DNA from: Aestuariivirga sp.
GTDB taxonomy: Bacteria; Pseudomonadota; Alphaproteobacteria; Rhizobiales; Aestuariivirgaceae
Direction: 5' to 3'
Length of the DNA stretch: 62,891 nt
Assembly: GCF_020252405.1 (NCBI RefSeq)
Contig: NZ_JADCDA010000054.1
Span: 1-62,891, forward strand
Shown here: positions 27,265 through 35,229 of the stretch, piece by piece
Layout: every line of letters starts with the position of its first letter
Position numbering within the stretch: the stretch's first letter is position 1
Program-made: the position numbers and the translations under genes
Notes under the pieces: generated by a model
What the model saw: the letters and a program-made list of their open reading frames with translations, nothing else
The model's database searches: none
Told to the model about the DNA's origin: nothing

Positions 27265-27720
27265 TCAGTCTCCGGCCCTGATGCGCGCGAGCGCCGCCTT
27301 CACCGCCTGGTGCAGCTCGTTGCGGTTGGCGGGCTTGGGCAGTGCGATGTCAAAGGTGTCGCGCCATTCGCCCGTGCGGACCGAATCGGCGAGAAAGGCC
27401 GACAGCGCCATCAGCGGCGTGGCGGCAACGGGGCCACCCATCCGGCGGATCGAGCGCGCGGCGGTGATGCCGTCCATGATCGGCATCTCGATGTCGAGCA
27501 CGATCACGTCGAAGGCGTTCTCGGAAGCGCTCCTCACCGCCTCCTCGCCGTGGATCACGGCTTCCACGTCACAGCCCATGGCCTTCAGCATGGCGGCGGT
27601 GACGATGCGCACGGCGTCGGAATCCTCGGCCAGCAGGAGGCGCGGACGTCCGCCGTGCCGCGCCTCAAGCTTCAGCGACTTTTTCTCCGGGCCCGCCAAA
27701 ACAACCGCCGGCTCTGCCAT
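27265..27720 (-). CDS. stand-alone response-regulator receiver protein
   Basis: This 151-residue protein consists of a short N-terminal tail and one receiver (REC) domain with no output domain. The acid pair is in 'LLLAEDSDAVRIV', the phospho-acceptor aspartate in 'FDVIVLDIEMPIMDG', the T/S switch in 'LMALSAF' and the lysine in 'DIALPKPANRNEL'. The ATG at 27718-27720 ('MAEPAVVLAG') has GGGA upstream. A longer open frame would add residues without family support. Single-domain receivers of this kind relay or buffer phosphoryl groups. No histidine kinase is adjacent, so its partner is unknown. Confidence 0.8.
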   Translation of the reverse strand: MAEPAVVLAGPEKKSLKLEARHGGRPRLLLAEDSDAVRIVTAAMLKAMGCDVEAVIHGEEAVRSASENAFDVIVLDIEMPIMDGITAARSIRRMGGPVAATPLMALSAFLADSVRTGEWRDTFDIALPKPANRNELHQAVKAALARIRAGD

Positions 27721-27817
27721 AATTCCCACTGACCTCATCCCACAGCCCGGAACGCTACCCGGCCAATGGTTTTCAATTGGTGAGGCGGCGGCGCTGTCGG
27801 GGGCCATGGTAAACGGA

Positions 27818-28465
27818 TTACTTGGTGCCAAACATGCGGTCGCCCGCGTCGCCCAGTCCCGGCACGATATAGCCGTGGTCGTTGAGGTGGCTGTCCACGG
27901 CGGCGGTATAGATTGGCACGTCCGGGTGCTCCTCGCTCACCCGCTTCACACCCTCGGGCGCTGCCAGCAGGCAGACGAGGCGCACGTCCTTCGCTCCCGC
28001 CTCCTTCAGCCTGGCGATGGCATAGGCGGTGGAATTGCCGGTGGCCAGCATCGGGTCCACCACAATCACCGGGCGCTCGCCGATGTCGGAGGGAACCTTG
28101 AAGTAGTATTCGACGGGCTTCAGCGTGACCGGGTCCCGGTAAAGCCCGATATGGCCGATGCGCGCCGAGGGCAGCAGGTCCAGCATGCCTTCGAGAAGGC
28201 CATTGCCGGCGCGCAGGATGGAGACGATCACCAGCTTCTTACCCTTGAGGAAGGGCGCGTCCATCCCGGCCACGGGCGTCTCGATTTTCTGGGTGGTCAT
28301 CGGCAGGTCGCGCGTGACCTCATAGGCCAGAAGAAGGCTGATCTCCCGCAACAGCTGGCGGAACACGGCAGACGGCGTGTTCTTGTCGCGCATCAGCGAG
28401 AGCTTGTGGAGCACGAGCGGGTGATCGACCACGACGAGTGTCCGGGGGTGCTCGGTTTCGGCCAT
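27818..28465 (-). CDS. upp: uracil phosphoribosyltransferase
   Basis: This 215-residue cytoplasmic salvage enzyme converts uracil and PRPP to UMP. The PRPP loop is '[18 protein letters not shown]', and the uracil-binding C-terminus is '[19 protein letters not shown]'. '[31 protein letters not shown]' is also diagnostic. The ATG at 28463-28465 follows GGAGAG; upstream codons in the same frame are not part of the family. It lies in the same window as preTA, the reductive pyrimidine-degradation enzymes, but not in the same transcription unit. Confidence 0.95.
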   Translation of the reverse strand: MAETEHPRTLVVVDHPLVLHKLSLMRDKNTPSAVFRQLLREISLLLAYEVTRDLPMTTQKIETPVAGMDAPFLKGKKLVIVSILRAGNGLLEGMLDLLPSARIGHIGLYRDPVTLKPVEYYFKVPSDIGERPVIVVDPMLATGNSTAYAIARLKEAGAKDVRLVCLLAAPEGVKRVSEEHPDVPIYTAAVDSHLNDHGYIVPGLGDAGDRMFGTK

Positions 28466-28652
28466 GGCGTCTCTCCTGTCCTGTCGGCGAGGGTTCCGTT
28501 TTGGGGCAAGGGGGACCCGGTTTTCAAGCACGCCCGGAACTCATCCACGGTTTTGCTGGACGAAAGCTGGGGGTGTCGAAAGCTGGGGGTTGCGCCGGGA
28601 CCGGGGCTTACCTATATCCGTAACGTCCAGAGTTACAGAAAAGGAAGCACCC

Positions 28653-29168
28653 ATGTCCGCTGTCCCCACCTCTGCCCCGATCCCGGCCGGCGCGCGCATC
28701 GGCCATGTTCACCTCAAGGTGTCCGACCTCCAGCGCGCCCTTGACTTCTATTGCGGCGTGCTCGGTTTCGAGCTGCAGCAGATGTATGGCGAGCAGGCGG
28801 CCTTCGTTTCCGCCGGCGGCTATCACCACCACATTGGCCTCAACACGTGGGAGAGTGCCGGCGGCCAGCCGCCGCCGCCCGGAACCACGGGCCTTTATCA
28901 CGTCGCCATCCTCTACCCCACCCGCGCCGATCTTGCCGGCGCGCTGAAGCGCCTGGCCGCCAACCATGTGCAGCTTGACGGCGCGGCGGATCATGGCGTG
29001 TCGGAAGCGCTCTACCTTCATGACCCTGACATGAACGGCGTCGAACTCTACTGGGACAAGCCGGAAGCCGATTGGCCGCGCAACGCGGAGGGTGGCATCG
29101 CGATGACCACCCAGCGCCTTGACCTCGACGGCCTCCTCAACACCAGGCGTGAGATGGAGGGCGCATGA
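28653..29168 (+). CDS. VOC-family protein (glyoxalase/dioxygenase fold)
   Basis: This protein has 171 residues. The ATG at 28653 ('MSAVPTSAPIPAGARIGHVHLKVSDLQ') has AAAGGAA upstream. The VOC module shows the first metal-ligand histidine in 'RIGHVHLKVSDLQRALDFY', a second in 'GGYHHHIGLNTW', and the acidic ligand in 'MNGVELYWDKP', as in catechol-2,3-dioxygenase-like and YfiE-type proteins. These residues suggest a functional divalent-metal site. The substrate is unknown. It is followed by a hairpin and then an ene-reductase gene on the same strand. Confidence 0.82.
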   Translation: MSAVPTSAPIPAGARIGHVHLKVSDLQRALDFYCGVLGFELQQMYGEQAAFVSAGGYHHHIGLNTWESAGGQPPPPGTTGLYHVAILYPTRADLAGALKRLAANHVQLDGAADHGVSEALYLHDPDMNGVELYWDKPEADWPRNAEGGIAMTTQRLDLDGLLNTRREMEGA

Positions 29169-29228
29169 TCGTCCGCCCCGCAGCGGCCGTCTTCAGGCCT
29201 TCCGCAAGACCGGCCGTTCTCACGCCAC

Positions 29229-29249
29229 GAGCCGCCTGACAAGCGGCTC
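29229..29249 (+). terminator. stem-loop between the VOC gene and the ene-reductase gene
   Basis: GAGCCGC, loop CTGACAA, then GCGGCTC form a perfect 7-bp stem, without a T-run. It ends 50 bases before the ene-reductase start and may attenuate read-through. Confidence 0.4.
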
Positions 29250-29299
29250 TGCAACCGATCCCGACGAAGACAACCTCACTCGCATCAGAAAGGAACTCA

Positions 29300-30373
29300 A
29301 TGTCCATCCTCTATTCTCCCGCCACCCTTGGCCCGCTCACCCTTCAGAACCACCTGGTCATGGCGCCGATGACCCGCAACCGCGCCACCGGCAATGTGCC
29401 CAACGAGCTGATGGCCGACTATTACCGCCAGCGCGCCTCGGCGGGCCTCATCGTCACCGAGGGCACCTCGCCCTCGCCCAACGGGCTCGGCTATCCGCGC
29501 ATTCCCGGCATCTTCAGCCCGGAGCAGGTCGACGGCTGGCGCAAGATCGCCACCGCCGTCCACGCGGAGGGCGCGAAGATCTTCGTTCAGCTGATGCACG
29601 CCGGCCGCATCGGCCATCCGCTCAACCTTCCCGCCGGCACCCGCGTGCTCGGCCCTTCCGCCATTGCCGCGGCGGGCGAGATCTATACCGATGCCGAAGG
29701 CATGAAGCCCCATCCGGCGCCCGAGCCGATGTCGGAATCCGACATCGGGACCGCCATCGCCGAATTCGCCAGTGCCGCGCGCAATGCCGTGGAGGCCGGC
29801 TGTGACGGCGTCGAACTTCATGCCGCCAACGGCTACCTGCTTGAGCAGTTCATCCGCCCCACCTCTAACCGGCGCACCGACCGTTACGGCGGCTCGATCG
29901 AGAACCGGGCGCGCTTCGTGATCGAGGTCGCGGAAGCCGCGGTCGCCGCCATCGGCGCGGGCAAGGTCGGCATCCGTCTCTCGCCCCATGGCGTCTTCAA
30001 CGACATGCCCGACTATCCGGAGATGGCCGCCGACTATGCCTATCTGGCGGAGAGGATCAACCAGCTGGGCCTCGTCTATGTGCACCTGGTCGACCATTCG
30101 CCCATGGGAGCGCCTCCCGTTCCGGCCACGATCAAGCAGACCGTCCGCAAGCTCTTCGAGGGCGCCATGATCCTGTCGGGAGGCTATGACGCCGCGCGCG
30201 CCGAAAAGGACCTCGAAGACAAGGCTTGCGACCTCATCGCCGTGGGCCGTCCCTTCCTCGCGAACCCCGATCTCGTGGCGCGGTGGACGTCGGGAGCGGC
30301 GCTCAACGACATCGACTTCAACACCTTCTATACGCCGGGTCCCAAGGGCTACACGGACTATCCGCGGCTGTAG
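29300..30373 (+). CDS. nemA: alkene reductase (NemA/OYE class)
   Basis: This 357-residue FMN-dependent ene-reductase belongs to the classical Old Yellow Enzyme class. It has 'APMTRNRA' with Thr25 in place of the YqjM cysteine, 'VQLMHAGRIGHP', the substrate-binding H174/N177 pair in 'ELHAANGYLLEQFI', and 'RTDRYGGSIENRARF'. This class reduces N-ethylmaleimide, nitrate esters and alpha,beta-unsaturated carbonyls. The ATG follows AAAGGAA. The second OYE in the window (1410-2528) belongs to the other class. In many proteobacteria nemA pairs with a glyoxalase, and here a VOC gene precedes it. No nemR-type repressor is present. Confidence 0.9.
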   Translation: MSILYSPATLGPLTLQNHLVMAPMTRNRATGNVPNELMADYYRQRASAGLIVTEGTSPSPNGLGYPRIPGIFSPEQVDGWRKIATAVHAEGAKIFVQLMHAGRIGHPLNLPAGTRVLGPSAIAAAGEIYTDAEGMKPHPAPEPMSESDIGTAIAEFASAARNAVEAGCDGVELHAANGYLLEQFIRPTSNRRTDRYGGSIENRARFVIEVAEAAVAAIGAGKVGIRLSPHGVFNDMPDYPEMAADYAYLAERINQLGLVYVHLVDHSPMGAPPVPATIKQTVRKLFEGAMILSGGYDAARAEKDLEDKACDLIAVGRPFLANPDLVARWTSGAALNDIDFNTFYTPGPKGYTDYPRL

Positions 30374-30414
30374 CGCATGTTCCGATGAGGCGAGTCCAAC
30401 CGATCGGAACATGC
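30373..30414. repeat. dispersed palindromic repeat, type B
   Basis: GCGCATGTTCCGAT is followed by an interrupted loop and GATCGGAACATGC directly after the ene-reductase stop. The inner arms are degraded relative to the other copies. Confidence 0.65.
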
Positions 30415-30480
30415 TTCGGAAAAACTGCGAGTGAATCCGGGCACTGCCCCGCAAAAGCAACTCGACACTCAAAACAGCCA

Positions 30481-30502
30481 CTCGCCCGCTGAAGCGGGCG
30501 AG
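30481..30502. terminator. stem-loop between convergent nemA and leuB
   Basis: CTCGCCCGC, tetraloop TGAA, then GCGGGCGAG form a perfect 9-bp stem 18 bases from the leuB stop. It probably terminates leuB and may also stop read-through from nemA. Confidence 0.6.
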
Positions 30503-30519
30503 GGCGAGAGAAGGAAACC

Positions 30520-31629
30520 TCAGGCCAGCTTCTTCAGCTCGTCCAGAATGGCAGCACCCATTTGGGCGGTCGTCGCATTGGCGGGCTGATTGCCGGCGAT
30601 GTCCTTTGTCCGGATGCCCCGGGCCAGCACTGCGGCGATGGCCCGGTCCAGCTTGTCGGCCCAGCCGCCAAGGCCCAGCGAATAGCGCAGCGCCATGCCG
30701 AAACTGGCGATCATGGCGATGGGGTTGGCAGACCCCGTGCCCGCGATGTCGGGGGCCGAGCCGTGCACCGGCTCGTAGAGCGACTTCCGCCGCCCCGTCC
30801 CCGCATCGGGAGCGCCGAGCGAGGCGGACGGCAGCATGCCGAGCGAGCCCGTGAGCATCGCCGCCACGTCGGACAGCACGTCGCCGAAGAGATTGTCGGT
30901 GACGATCACATCGTACTGCTTCGGCCAGCGCACGAGCTGCATGGCGCAATTGTCAGCCAGCACGTGTTCAAGCTGCACGGAAGGATATTCCGCGGCATGG
31001 ATGCGGGTGACGGTCTCGTTCCACAGCACACCCGTCTTCATCACGTTGCGCTTCTCGGCGGAGGACACCTTGTTGCGCCGCGTCCTGGCAAGATCGAAGG
31101 CGGCGCGGGCGATGCGCTCGATCTCGTAAGTCTCGTAGACCTGCGTGTCGATGCCGCGCTTCTGGCCGTTGCCGAGGTCGGTGATGGTCTTGGGCTCGCC
31201 GAAATAGACGCCGCCCGTCAGTTCACGGACGATCAGGATGTCCAGGCCCTCGACCACCTCGCGCTTGAGGGAAGAGGCGTCGGCCAGGGCCGGATAGCAG
31301 ATCGCCGGGCGCAGGTTGGCGAAGAGGCCAAGCTCCTTGCGCAGGCGGAGAAGGCCCGCCTCGGGGCGCGCCTCGTATGGAACCTTGTCCCACTTCGGGC
31401 CGCCGACGGCGCCGAACAGCACGGCGTCGGAGGCCATGGCCTTGGCCATATCGGCTTCGGAGATGGCCTGGCCATGGGCGTCATAGGCGGAGCCGCCGAC
31501 AAGACCGCGGTCAACTTCGAATTTGGCGATACCCTGCGCATTGAACCAGGCGATGATCGCCTCGACTTCCTTCATCACCTCCGGGCCGATGCCGTCGCCC
31601 GGAAGCAGAAACAGATTGTAGCCCGCCAT
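30520..31629 (-). CDS. leuB: 3-isopropylmalate dehydrogenase
   Basis: This 369-residue NAD-dependent oxidative decarboxylase carries out the third specific step of leucine synthesis in the cytoplasm. It has '[15 protein letters not shown]', the substrate arginines in '[16 protein letters not shown]', 'GGVYFGEP', the metal-binding '[20 protein letters not shown]' and the NAD-binding '[20 protein letters not shown]'. Length matches the family. leuC/leuD are not in the window. It is transcribed alone. Confidence 0.95.
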   Translation of the reverse strand: MAGYNLFLLPGDGIGPEVMKEVEAIIAWFNAQGIAKFEVDRGLVGGSAYDAHGQAISEADMAKAMASDAVLFGAVGGPKWDKVPYEARPEAGLLRLRKELGLFANLRPAICYPALADASSLKREVVEGLDILIVRELTGGVYFGEPKTITDLGNGQKRGIDTQVYETYEIERIARAAFDLARTRRNKVSSAEKRNVMKTGVLWNETVTRIHAAEYPSVQLEHVLADNCAMQLVRWPKQYDVIVTDNLFGDVLSDVAAMLTGSLGMLPSASLGAPDAGTGRRKSLYEPVHGSAPDIAGTGSANPIAMIASFGMALRYSLGLGGWADKLDRAIAAVLARGIRTKDIAGNQPANATTAQMGAAILDELKKLA

Positions 31630-31696
31630 GGCAAAACGCCCCGATTATGAAAAATCGGGGCGATGGGTAGCCGCTCGGGCTGACCGAAGCAAGTGC

Positions 31697-32065
31697 CTAT
31701 GGGACGGGTTCAACCCTCACCACGCGGAACGTGCGCAAATCCTCCTCCTCGCGGATGGAGACATATTCGCCCAGCTTGAAGGCGTGGTCGCCGAAGCGGT
31801 AGCCGGCCTCATCGTCTTCCTCGTCGGAGGCGATGTCATAATGGAAGGCCCAGCTGCCGCCGCCCTTGCGGATCAGGTGGCCGATGTCGTCCGCCTCGCC
31901 CGGGCGGAAGCGCACCACGCGGCAATTCTCGCGGCGCTTGCGCCATTCGGCGGGGTCGATCTTGCCGTTGCCGTCCAGCGGCGCCGCGAACTCATAGCCG
32001 ATGGCATGGGAGCCCTCGGGATGACCGTGGTCGCGGGCCAGTTCGAGACGGATCTTGGTCAGCAT
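31697..32065 (-). CDS. conserved hypothetical protein, 122 residues
   Basis: The 122-residue protein has a good GGAG ribosome site and coding-like base composition. It is acidic in the middle ('YDIASDEEDDEAGYRFG') and ends with a beta-rich segment ('KLGEYVSIREEEDLRTFRVVRVEP'). 'LDGNGKIDPAEW' looks like part of an EF-hand loop but lacks the first acidic ligand, so calcium binding is doubtful. No signal peptide or membrane segment is seen. It sits 12 bases downstream of the universal stress protein gene and is probably cotranscribed with it. I do not recognise its function. Confidence 0.65.
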   Translation of the reverse strand: MLTKIRLELARDHGHPEGSHAIGYEFAAPLDGNGKIDPAEWRKRRENCRVVRFRPGEADDIGHLIRKGGGSWAFHYDIASDEEDDEAGYRFGDHAFKLGEYVSIREEEDLRTFRVVRVEPVP

Positions 32066-32077
32066 TCCATTCTCTCC

Positions 32078-32920
32078 TCAGTGAGACATCAGTACGGGGC
32101 AGACCAGGCGGTCCAGCACGAAGCGCGTGGCGCCGCCGAAGATGAACTCGGCGAGGCGGCTGTGGCCATAGGCGCCCATCACGATGAGGCCCGCGCCCGC
32201 ATCCTCGGCGCAGCGCATCAAGGCCTGGCCCTCGTCCAGGCCGTCGGTCGGGTAGCCCTGCGCCTCCGCCTTCACGCCGTGGCGGGCCAGGGCCTCGGCG
32301 AGGTCGACACCGGCGGCGCTGCCGCGCAGGCTCGGGTCCTTCTGCGGGTCGATGCGCACCACGCGCACCCTGGCCGCCTTCTTCAACAGCGGCAACGCGT
32401 CAAAGGCGGCGCGCGCCGCTTCCCGCCCGCCATCCCAGCCGACGACGACGTCATTGAAAGAGATATCCGCCTTGCCCTTGTAAGGCAGCACGATCGCCGG
32501 CCGGCCCAGTGCCATCACCGTCTGCTCGACGAAATCGCGCTCGACGCCGGTGACCTCGTCCGGATCGGAGGCGGAGAGGATAACGAGGTCGGCCACGCGG
32601 CCCGAGGCCACAACCTCGTCGGAGATCACGGGCGTGCGGGCATCGACCAGATGGAAATCATGCGGCACCCCCTCGCGCTGCATTGCCGCCTCGAAAACCT
32701 GCTTCACGCGCCCGGCATTGTCCTTGAAATAGCTGCGGTTGCCTTCGAACACCTGGGGCGCGGCCTCGAAGCCCACCGATGGATAGACCTGCACGGCGGG
32801 AACCACATAAAGGCCCGAGACATGGGCACCCGTCTCACGCGCCAGGGCCACGGCGGCAGCGACCAGTTGGGAGAGGCGGCCCACTTCATTGAGGGAGACC
32901 AGGATCGTCTTGTAGCTCAT
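32078..32920 (-). CDS. universal stress protein, tandem UspA domains
   Basis: This 280-residue protein has two Usp folds in one chain. The first begins 'YKTILVSLNEVGRLSQLVAAAVALARE'. The second ends with the ATP-binding signature 'GAYGHSRLAEFIFGGATRFVLDRLVCPVLMSH' (G-x2-G-x9-G-[ST]-like). The first domain's equivalent loop is degenerate, so only the second probably binds nucleotide. An FNR-like box lies 55 bases before its ATG. The upstream gene encodes an FNR-type regulator, so induction under low oxygen is likely by inference. Confidence 0.88.
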   Translation of the reverse strand: MSYKTILVSLNEVGRLSQLVAAAVALARETGAHVSGLYVVPAVQVYPSVGFEAAPQVFEGNRSYFKDNAGRVKQVFEAAMQREGVPHDFHLVDARTPVISDEVVASGRVADLVILSASDPDEVTGVERDFVEQTVMALGRPAIVLPYKGKADISFNDVVVGWDGGREAARAAFDALPLLKKAARVRVVRIDPQKDPSLRGSAAGVDLAEALARHGVKAEAQGYPTDGLDEGQALMRCAEDAGAGLIVMGAYGHSRLAEFIFGGATRFVLDRLVCPVLMSH

Positions 32921-32974
32921 CGCTTCATCCTCCGGTTTACATGTGGATTATGCGGAGGAGCCTGCCCCCGGTCC

Positions 32975-32988
32975 TTGACGCGGATCAA
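32975..32988. promoter_or_regulatory. FNR/FixK-type operator upstream of the universal stress gene
   Basis: TTGACGCGGATCAA matches the FNR consensus TTGAT-N4-ATCAA at nine of ten specified positions. It lies 55-68 bases before the uspA-like ATG and overlaps the stop codon of the fnr-type gene. Position and match both suit activation of the stress gene by the neighbouring regulator. No binding data are available. Confidence 0.6.
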
Positions 32989-33737
32989 TGCCGGTGATGG
33001 TCCAGTCCGGCAGCCTGCGCAAGACGGTCGAGGTCCGGAACCATGATGAGGCGGTTGGTGCTGAGGCGCACGACGTTGGACGTCTTGAGGCGGGTCAGCT
33101 GGCGGCTCACCGTTTCGATGGTGAGGCCAAGGTAATCCGCCATGTCGGAGCGGGTGAGCGGAAGCTCGAAGGCCGCCGCACCGGGATTGGCCTTGCGCAG
33201 GCAGCCGGTCAGCAGGCTGCGGCGGGCAAGCATGTGGAGGAAGCTTGCCACTTTCTCCTCCGCTGTCTTGCGGCCGAGAAGAAGCATCCAGTCGCGCGCC
33301 GCGTCGAGTTCGTCGAGCGTGTGCTGGAACAGGCGCTGCTGCAAGCCGGGATATTCGCCGACGAGGCGCTCGAAGGCGGCATGAGGGAAGGTGCAGATCT
33401 CGACGTCGGTGGCCGCTTCCGCCGTATACGGATTGTTCTTGGAATAGGCGCGGCCGAGGAAATCGGGCGCGAACAGCAGGCCCACGATCTGCTGGCGGCC
33501 GTCGTGCAGGGTCTTGGTCAGCTTCACGGCGCCGGAAATCACATTGGCGAAAAAGTCGGCCGACTCCTCGTCCGAGATGATGGTCTGACCCGCGCGCAAT
33601 TTCTTACGGTGCGCGATCTGCGCCAGCTTCTTCACCTGCACGTCATCCATCACGCCGCACACAGCCTGATGCCTGACCTCGCAGTGGTCACACCGCTGCA
33701 TCACGTCGGGTAGCGTGCCGATGGGAGTCCCGTGCAT
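32985..33737 (-). CDS. fnr: Crp/Fnr-family oxygen-responsive regulator (FnrN/FnrL type)
   Basis: This 250-residue transcription factor has an N-terminal cysteine cluster C16-x2-C19-x7-C27 plus a central C115 ('DVEICTF'), the pattern of the [4Fe-4S] oxygen sensor of alphaproteobacterial FnrN/FnrL. A cyclic-nucleotide-binding-like barrel follows, then a dimer helix. The HTH is 'LTRSDMADYLGLTIETVSRQLTRLK', with the E-x2-S-R residues that read TTGAT-N4-ATCAA. It would be active without oxygen. An FNR-like box overlaps its own stop and precedes the stress-protein gene. No strong ribosome site is seen before the ATG at 33735-33737. Confidence 0.9.
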   Translation of the reverse strand: MHGTPIGTLPDVMQRCDHCEVRHQAVCGVMDDVQVKKLAQIAHRKKLRAGQTIISDEESADFFANVISGAVKLTKTLHDGRQQIVGLLFAPDFLGRAYSKNNPYTAEAATDVEICTFPHAAFERLVGEYPGLQQRLFQHTLDELDAARDWMLLLGRKTAEEKVASFLHMLARRSLLTGCLRKANPGAAAFELPLTRSDMADYLGLTIETVSRQLTRLKTSNVVRLSTNRLIMVPDLDRLAQAAGLDHHRH

Positions 33738-33772
33738 AAATTGAGGTTAGCCTGACTCAGGGTCGGCGGCAA

Positions 33773-33818
33773 GCGCATGTTCCGATCAGATGGAAACACC
33801 TGATCGGCAAGCATGCGC
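33773..33818. repeat. dispersed palindromic repeat, type B
   Basis: GCGCATGTTCCGATCAGATGG and a matching right side ending GCATGCGC lie between the fnr-type gene and preA. A degraded unit-A end (ATCATATGCTGGATCATGC) follows. It marks the gap between two transcription units on this strand. Confidence 0.7.
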
Positions 33819-33907
33819 CAGATCATATGCTGGATCATGCTGTGGACCAGCGGGCCTCGATTTCCGGTATTCCCGTGAACCGCGCCCCGCGTTCAAGTCT
33901 CTGCCGG

Positions 33908-35218
33908 CTATTCCGCGGCCTTCAGCGCCGTGGGATTGTTCGGATGGGTCGTCCAGTTGGCATAATCCGGGTTGATCTTGCGGCCGGTGCGCGGGTCAAC
34001 CCCTTCGGTCTGCCGCACCATGGTGATGCAGTTGTCCACCGGGCAGACTTCCACGCACAGATTGCAGGCCACGCATTCGGCGTCATTCACCTCGAAGTGC
34101 CGTTTGCCGTCCTTTTCCTTGAAGATGGCCTGGTGCGAGGTGTCCTCGCAGGCGGCGTAACAGCGGCCGCACTTGATGCAGAGGTCCTGGTCGATATGGG
34201 CTTTGGTCACATAGTTCAGGTTGAGGTACTGCCAGTCCGTGACATTGGGAACGGCCCTGCCGCGGAAGTCCTCGACCGTGGCATATCCCTTCTCGTCCAT
34301 CCAGCGGGCAAGGCCGGTCTTCATCTCTTCCACGATGCGGAAGCCATAGGTCATGGCCGCGGTGCACACCTGAACCGTGCCCGCCGACATGGCGATGAAC
34401 TCCGCCGCATCGCGCCAGGTGGTCACACCACCGATGGCGGAGATGGGAAGCCCGCGCGTTTCGGCATCGCGCGCGATCTCCGCCACCATGTTGAGCGCGA
34501 TCGGCTTCACCGCGGGTCCGCAATAGCCGCCATGGCTGCCCTTGCCGTCGATCGTCGGCATGGGCGCGAAATTGTCGAGGTCGACCGATACGATGGAGGA
34601 GATGGTATTGATGAGGGAGACGGCGTCCGCGCCCCCCTTCCTGGCGGCGCGCGCCGGATAACGGATGTCCGTGATGTTGGGGGTGAGCTTCACGATCACC
34701 GGCATGCGCGAATACTGTTTGCACCAGCGGGTGACCATTTCGATGTATTCCGGCACCTGGCCCACGGCGGACCCCATGCCGCGCTCGCTCATGCCATGCG
34801 GGCAGCCGAAGTTGAGCTCGATGCCGTCGCAGCCCGTCTCCTCGACCTTGGGCAGGATGGCCTTCCAGCTTTCCTCCGTACACGGAACCATGATGGAGAC
34901 GATCATGGCGCGGTCCGGCCACTCGCGCTTCACCTTCTTGATTTCCTGGAGGTTCACCTCCAGCGGCCGGTCGGTGATGAGCTCGATGTTGTTGAGGCCC
35001 AGGAGCCTGCGGTCTGCCCCATGGATCGCGCCATAGCGCGGGCCCGAGACGTTGACGATGGGCGGGCCTTCCTCGCCCAGAGTCTTCCAGACCACTCCCC
35101 CCCAGCCCGCCTTGAAGGCGCGCACCACATTGTATTCCTTGTCGGTCGGCGGCGCCGAGGCCAGCCAGAACGGGTTGGGAGACTTGATGCCGATGAAATT
35201 CGAGCGAAGGTCAGCCAT
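33908..35218 (-). CDS. preA: NAD-dependent dihydropyrimidine dehydrogenase, subunit PreA
   Basis: This 436-residue catalytic subunit reduces uracil or thymine to the dihydro form, the first step of reductive pyrimidine breakdown. The FMN barrel of the dihydroorotate dehydrogenase type has 'LNFGCPHGMSERGMG' with the active-site cysteine region and 'VKLTPNITDI'. The C-terminus carries two [4Fe-4S] clusters, 'CIKCGRCYAACEDTSHQAIF' and C-V-A-C-N-L-C-x3-C-P. It sits 11 bases after preT in the same operon. Downstream dihydropyrimidinase genes are not in the window. Confidence 0.92.
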   Translation of the reverse strand: MADLRSNFIGIKSPNPFWLASAPPTDKEYNVVRAFKAGWGGVVWKTLGEEGPPIVNVSGPRYGAIHGADRRLLGLNNIELITDRPLEVNLQEIKKVKREWPDRAMIVSIMVPCTEESWKAILPKVEETGCDGIELNFGCPHGMSERGMGSAVGQVPEYIEMVTRWCKQYSRMPVIVKLTPNITDIRYPARAARKGGADAVSLINTISSIVSVDLDNFAPMPTIDGKGSHGGYCGPAVKPIALNMVAEIARDAETRGLPISAIGGVTTWRDAAEFIAMSAGTVQVCTAAMTYGFRIVEEMKTGLARWMDEKGYATVEDFRGRAVPNVTDWQYLNLNYVTKAHIDQDLCIKCGRCYAACEDTSHQAIFKEKDGKRHFEVNDAECVACNLCVEVCPVDNCITMVRQTEGVDPRTGRKINPDYANWTTHPNNPTALKAAE

Positions 35219-35229
35219 GGCTTTTTCCG

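Noticed and set aside
29297..30949. 550-codon open frame on the minus strand
   Set aside because: It crosses the ene-reductase and part of leuB in non-coding frames and shows no domain. Both real genes have complete family motifs.
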